A stretch of DNA of 7,902 nt from an uncultured Blastococcus sp. (GTDB taxonomy: Bacteria; Actinomycetota; Actinomycetes; Mycobacteriales; Antricoccaceae). The DNA is taken from positions 1 to 7,902 of the forward strand of contig CAMIGT010000043.1 of assembly GCA_946221975.1 (NCBI GenBank), in the 5' to 3' direction. The stretch's first letter is position 1; every line of letters begins with the position of its first letter. The notes beneath the pieces were generated by a model. That model saw nothing but the letters and a program-made list of their open reading frames with translations, was not told the origin of the DNA and did no database searches. Made by a program: the position numbers and the translations under genes. Shown here in pieces: positions 1 through 6,100 of this stretch.

Positions 1-118
1 TTAACTTCGGAGTGCAGACCCAGCCGTGTTCGAAGCGGTCGAGGTGGAAGTCCGTCTCGGGAAAGATCTCCTGAAGGTATTCCCGTGCGTCCTGGTCGGT
101 GATCAGTCTTCGCTCCAC
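1..118 (-). CDS. Putative immunity protein for the deamidase module, 3' end outside window
   Basis: GTG start at 116-118 with AGGAGG 6 bases upstream; 39 complete codons are visible (down to base 2) before the left edge. The product begins MERRLITDQDAREYL, then IFPETDFHLDRFEHGWVCTPKL. It is +1 to the long frame, the same register as the three other small genes. An acidic N-terminal helix followed by an aromatic GWV strand resembles the opening of small immunity proteins such as the YrhB/Imm35 type, but 39 residues cannot settle the family. It lacks the features of the WP+7 proteins seen upstream. Its place directly after the deamidase domain, with a strong ribosome binding site, makes it the likely cognate immunity gene, acting in the cytoplasm by binding the toxin. 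Confidence 0.72.
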   Translation of the reverse strand, partial: MERRLITDQDAREYLQEIFPETDFHLDRFEHGWVCTPKL

Positions 119-3100
119 CGGAGTCCTCCTGTGTGACGGGCGTCCTGAGCTGCGGCGTGATCGGCGTGCACCACAGGCCCACCGGATTGTCGTCGAGCAG
201 CCACGAAGGCGGTCGATCCGCGGTGCGTTGTTGTTGCGGGTCCCACCAGACGGGCCCGGTCGCGCCCTTCGGATAAACGATGACGGTCGCGTGCGCGCCG
301 CGAACGATCGGCGTGCCGTCGAGACGCACGCGAGGTTTGCCGCGCCGAAACTCCCCCCAATGGGTGACGACGAGTGCCGCCGCGCCGACTCCCAACGAAC
401 CGATGTAGTTGTGCAGCGCCCAGAACTGCTTCTCGATGGGCTGTTTTTTGAACTCCGGCATCCCGCGATACGTCGTGAGGCCGCTGCCGAGCCATTGCTG
501 GGCGCGCTGCAGTCCGCGTCGCTCGCCGCTTCGTTGGTCTATGCTGCCGTCCGGATTTCGGTCGGGGAAACGAGGGACTGACACGGTCGGGTCGCCGAAG
601 AATGACGACAGCGCGCTGAGTGAGCAATCGAGGCAGTTGTTACCCCGTCCCTGGACCTCGGGCCCGCCGTCGTTGACGAGGTTGCCGTAGTCGTTTGTTC
701 GCGGGTCAGCGAAGACGTTGATCGTGCCATCGTCGTGGCGAAGCGCCCGCTCGACATCGAGCTGGTATTGCGGATTCTCAAGTCGCCGAAGTTCCCCACG
801 CCCGAAGACGCGGTCGTTGCTCGGATTGCCCGGGGGCCCGGGGCGGTCCGTGGTCGCCGGGTCGGCGGTTAGCGCTGCATCTGGTCGGTCTGCGGCCAGC
901 TGCCCTTGTTGCGATTCATCGCGATCCATCGAACGTGCGAGGCCGCGGCCGCGCTCATCGAGTCCGTCGGACGGTTTCGGTAGTTGTTCTTCTCGAGTGT
1001 GATCGGGTGCTCGATCGTCGGCTCGGGTGGATTGGTCAGCGACCGTGCCGTCATCTGGTACTCGATCGTCTGGTCGTCCTCGCGGAGCTTCTGCAGGCTG
1101 ATCTGCCACTGGTAGGGGTAGATCAGCCGTGGGTTCGCGGGTGGCACCGGTGATCGTCATAGCGCGGTTGCGGATTTCGTCGACGCGGGCGCGGGCGCGT
1201 TCCAGGATGGCGGCACGTTTGTGGGCGGCGTCGGCGGTGGCGTGGGATTCGACGATTGCCGCGAACTGCTCGCTGCTGTGGATGCTGATTGTGGGGGTGT
1301 TCGGGTTGGCGGCGAACTCGCGCTCGCTGCTGACCTCGGCGGCGATCTGGCGGAGCCCGTCGATGACGGCCTGTTGGTCGGCGGCGTTGTCGTGGCCGCC
1401 GTTGACCCACAGGAGCTGGTTGGTGGTGGCGTGGTACTCGCTGCGCGCTTGTTCGGCGATCGCGCGGGCTGTGGTGCGGTCCAGGCCGTTGGTGGTGGCT
1501 TCGGCGAGCACCTGGTCGTAGATCCTGCTGCCGTGGGCGATGACTGCGCGCAGCTGGGTGCGCATCTGTTGGCGGATCTTGTCTTGGCGGTTCGGGTCGC
1601 CGTCGCCGGTGAACACGGTGGCGTAGCCGTGTTTGGTTTCGATGGGCAGCGTGGCGAGGGTGCCGTCGAGGTTGGCGTGGCGTCTGGTGAACGGGTTGAG
1701 CCGTGAGCGGCGGGGTACGTCGATGCCGACGTCGACGGCGACGCCGGGTGGGAGGCCGCCGGTGGTGAGTTCGAGGTCGGCGCCGGCGCCGGTGTTGGAT
1801 TTCTCTGACGGTACGACGTGTAGCCGGAATGGTCCGCGTTCGTCTTCTGGGCGCGGGTCGATCGCTTGGTGGGTGTCGATGAACGCTTGGGCGTGGTGGT
1901 CGATCAGCGCGTTGCGTAGTGCGCTGAGCGCGTCGCGGCGGGCGTTGAACTCGCTGTGCGCGGCGCCGAGGACGTGTTCGATGAACCGGTCGGTCCGCGC
2001 GTCGAACGCCGCCTGGGTGTCGGTCGTGGTGGACGGGTCGGTGTCGGGGGTGCTGTTCGGGTCGGTGCTCGCCGGCAGGGCGGGCGAGCCGTCGGGGGCG
2101 GTGAAGTGTGCGGCGATCGCGGCCGCGAGCGTGCCTTTCGAGCCGCGCGGGGTGATTGAGGGGTCGCCGTTGAGTCCGGCGAGCATCTCCTGGAGCGCGG
2201 ACTTGGTGAAGCGGCCGGTGAGTACGCCGGGGTCGGTCAGGGTGCTGATCGCATCCGGTGCGGCGATGCCGGTGATCTTGGCCAGCTCGGAGTGTCCGTT
2301 GGCCGAGGTGCGCACGGCCTCGGCGAGCGCGTCGCGGCGGTTGCCGAGTTGGTCGAGTTGCTGCTGGGTCTGGGGGTCGGGGTGCGGGTCGGTGCGCGGG
2401 GTGCTGTCCAGGATCGCCTCGACCCACGCGCGGGCGCGTTCGAGCAGCGAGACGCGTGCCGGGCGGGAGGCCGGTCCCCAGGTGTGCCTGCTGAGGGACT
2501 GCTGCGGGTCGCCGATCGTGCTGGCCGTGATCGCCGAGGAGGTCCGCGCGATCTCGGCATCGAGCGAACCGATCCGCTGCTCACCGGTCGCGTCCTGATC
2601 GAACTGCACCCCGTTACCGTCGTTGAACGCCTGCAGCAGATCCATATCGGCCGGGCCCGGGTCCGACTCCCAGTCGAACTGCGCGTTTGCGACTTCATGC
2701 GCTTCATCCTGGGTCAGGCCGGACTCCATCGCGGTGAGCTCAACGAGCTCGTGCCGCAGCAACTCCACGTCCTCAGCGACATGCGTGCCCTGCACCAGCC
2801 GAATCCACGCGCTGTTGATTTTGGGGCTGGCGTCCAGCAGGCCTGTCCACGTGTTTCCGTCTTCATCGGTCAACACGTGCTCGGTCAGGTATACGTGACT
2901 CTTGATGCGTTGAATCTGCGCCGCGGAAAGATCCGCATCTGTTGAAGCAAGGTTTGCGGCGATCCGGCGCACGTCACCGCTGTGCCCGCGAATCAGAATA
3001 GAGGCGTGCTCAGCCTCAAGCTGCGCGTCATGGTCGGTCGACTCGGTGAAGTCTCGCCGACCTCGATCCGCGCCGGAAACGACCTGCGAGGAAACAACTT

Positions 3101-6100
3101 CTGAGTCTAGCCGATGTGAGTTGCTTTGTCCGGCCAGACTGTTTGCGGCGTCGGTGGCTTCGGGCGTCCCGCCTTCCTCCACACTGCTGCCCAGGCCATC
3201 TGAACGATGTCCACGTCCAAACTCAGGTCGTACTCCACTTCCCCGGTCTTCTTGTCGATCGTGAACTCGTACCTCTCCGGCTTGCGGCGAAGGTTGAACT
3301 CGTACTCCACCTCCGTCTCGCTCTCCCTGACCTTCCGCACGTCGAGGATGTGGCCTGCCATCGCTGTCTCCTTCCTCCGGTGTTGTGGACTCGGCCGTCT
3401 TCTGTTCGGAGTCGGCTTGGCCGTCGTCGGCTGTGCGATCGGCCGCTGGCTGATCGCCGTCAGCGGCGGCTAGCTTTGGATCACGCCGCCCTTCGGCCAT
3501 GTCTGCTCCGCCGTTCTGCGTTGCAGAATCTGTCGGATCGCTTTGTTGGCTGCTACCTTCGGCCCGCTCAGCTGCGGGGACGCTGCGTCCTCCGCTGTGG
3601 AAACCTGGACCCGAATCGGCGTCGGGTCCTGCGGGCTGGTCGCTATCTCGTACTGCGCCGAGTTCTCGTTCGCCTCCAGGAGTCGGTACTTCAGGTAGAT
3701 CGCCATGGCGTGTGCTCCATTCGTTCAGGCTTTCCCCGCGCCGGCCCGGAGGATCGGCAAGCCGCTCGGCCTCGATACCTGCTTGCCACGGGTGCCGCGC
3801 ATCGGCGTACGTGTGCGCGTCGGCGTACCCAGCACCAGGATGCGCGGTGAGGTACTCGACCTCGGCCCGCTCATGTAGGAACAGCATCAGATCCAGCGCT
3901 GTCGCCCGGCCGGTACTCGCGCGGATGAACGCCTCGGCGATGTCTGCGTCCGGATCGAAGCGTGCCGTCGTGGTCACAAATGAGTCGGTGTCTTCGTCGT
4001 AGGTCTCCAGCAGCTGCTCGTTGACCATGAGGTGGTTCGTAATCTGCTCGATGGTCTCTGCAGTGAACAGTGGCTCGCCGTTGTCGTCGACCAGTTGCTG
4101 GCCGTCATTCTGCAGCTGCTCGTTCAATGCTGCTGCGATCTCGGCCGCGGCGTGCTTGTCGGCGCGGATCGCATCGTAGGCCGCTTCGGCCCACTGCGAG
4201 TCCATCCCCACCGGTGGTCTGGTGTCGCGACCGCCTGTCGGATTCGCCCTCGCCGACGCGTCGGTGCCGGACTCGCGCGTCTGCGGCTCGCCAGCGCGGG
4301 CTTCGCTCGGCTTCGTCGATTCGGCGGGCTTCTGACTGGCGTCCGTGCCGCGCGCGGCTGCGCGGTCGGCGGCGGGATTTGTCTGACTCGACTGAGCGGA
4401 CACGCCGGCCGACGTTGCAACCGTCGCCGCGTCGACCCGAGAATCCGCCGTCGGGTCCACGTCAGGCGCCCCCTGCCGGTCGACGCTCGGCCGACCGGCC
4501 CCGTCCGCGCTTGGTTCGGGCGCGACCTCGGTGGTCTGCTCGCCTGCCGGTTGAGCATCGGTGCCCGAGGTCTGATCGGCCTCCGAGCGCGCAGGCGGCT
4601 GACCGTCAGCCTCCTGCGCCGTCACGGCCTCGGCGGACTCGGACGTCTGCGCCGGTGCGGCCGCCTGGTCTGTATTAGGCGGTGGGCCGCTTGCCTGCTC
4701 ACCCGGCTCCACGCCGGGCTCGGCGACGGCCGATTCGGCGGCGCTCTGGTCGGTATCGGCCGTCGGCTGCCCGTCGCTATCGGATACATCGGCGCTATCG
4801 GGCGCAGTGGCGTCCGTCGTGACGTCGTTTTCCTGAGGCGTCGCATCCGGCGTGCCCCCGGACTCCGGCTGCCCGGTGTCCGGCGTACCGGTGCTTTGTT
4901 CAGGCGTCGCGTCCGGCGTCCCCGCATTCTGCTGCACACCGGTGTCCGGTGTCGCCGACGAGTGCTGGGCCGACGACTGGTCGACCTGACCGGATCCTTG
5001 ATCGCCGGCGGTGCTAGTGGACTGGTTCGTCGAGGACGAGCTCGAGGAGGTCGACTGACCGCCAGACTGTCCACCGGAGCTTTGCGAACCCGCTTGACTG
5101 CTGGAGGTTTGTGGAGCGCTCGTCGTGCCCGGCTGGGCGCCGCCCGCGTTTGCCGCCGGCGCTGCCGCAACCGGAGCCGGCGCGGCGCCGCTTTGGCCGG
5201 CAGTAGTCCCTTCGGACGTCCCCGAACCGCCTGCGTCGGAGACGGTCGGCCCCGGTGCGTCGACCGCTGCGGGAGCACCGTCGCTCGTCCCGGTCGGGGC
5301 CGCTTGCCCGGGCGACGACGTGCCCGCATTAGACGTATCGCCCGATGCGCCGTTGGACGGCCCTGCTGTTCCAGCGCTGGCATCGCCTGAGGAACCCGAC
5401 GACGTCGATGTCTGCGACGGGCTCGTTGGCGGCGCCGTCGCGCCTTGACTTGAAGCGGAGCCAGAGGACGCGGGTGAGGCGTTGCTCGTCGATGTACCGC
5501 CCGCCCCTGACGGCATGTCGCCTGCCGCATTGACTGGCTGGGCGCTGAACATGGGGCCGGCGAACGCCTGGGTATAAGTGTCCGGTCGCCCGCCGAACTG
5601 ACCCGGAAAGTACACGGCCGGATTCGTCGGACTAACCGAACCATAGCGACCCACTGCGGAAAGCCCAGCGCTGGCCATGTTCTCCAGGCTGAACGACTGA
5701 ACGGCGTAGTCCCACAAGTTGGTGTTGGGCGGCAGTCCGTTCACCGCGAGATTCGCGATCATGCTCGCGGCCGGGGAGGTGATCGCGTTGTTGATGGCCG
5801 AGGACGCCATTCGCGCGCCCCAGCCGTGGGTTGCGAGGCGACCAAGTCCGAACATCTTGTTGACGGCCGGACCGAGGAGTGCGCCAGCGGCGCCGCCAAG
5901 GCCCGCAGTGAGACTCTGCTGGAAGTTGAAATTCTCCCGGACCTGCAGGCCACCGGCGGTGGTTTGGTTCATCTGCATGAGTTGGGCGATGCCGTCGGTG
6001 GCGATCTCCTCGATTGATTCCTCGATGATCTCGCCCGCGAGTTCGCGCGCCGCGGTTTGCCGCAGGTTTCGTCCGCCCGCCTGGAGGGTCGTGCGGAATG

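Noticed and set aside
1123..2427. Minus-strand open frame of 434 codons in a different register
   Set aside because: It is almost entirely Arg, Pro, His and Thr, the typical shadow of the C-ending codons in the real frame.
1633..2598. Plus-strand open frame of 321 codons opposite module 2
   Set aside because: Its composition is Ser/Arg/Ala-rich and shadow-like. It is the complement of a frame with almost uniform G/C third positions, which removes stops on the opposite strand.
2655..4205. Zinc metalloprotease reading of the HE motifs
   Set aside because: Both copies are HExxE, not HExxH, and no third metal ligand can be assigned, so a protease call would be unsupported.
4032..5390. Long plus-strand open frame (452 codons) opposite the toxin linker
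   Set aside because: It is Arg/Leu/Gly-rich with no domain and no ribosome binding site. The minus-strand linker frame carries the coding signal, and long antisense frames are expected at this G/C content.
4622..5644. Minus-strand open frame of 340 codons in the +1 register over the linker
   Set aside because: It is Arg/Pro-rich low complexity with no start signal. Unlike the real nested genes, it does not take over the third-position G/C signal.
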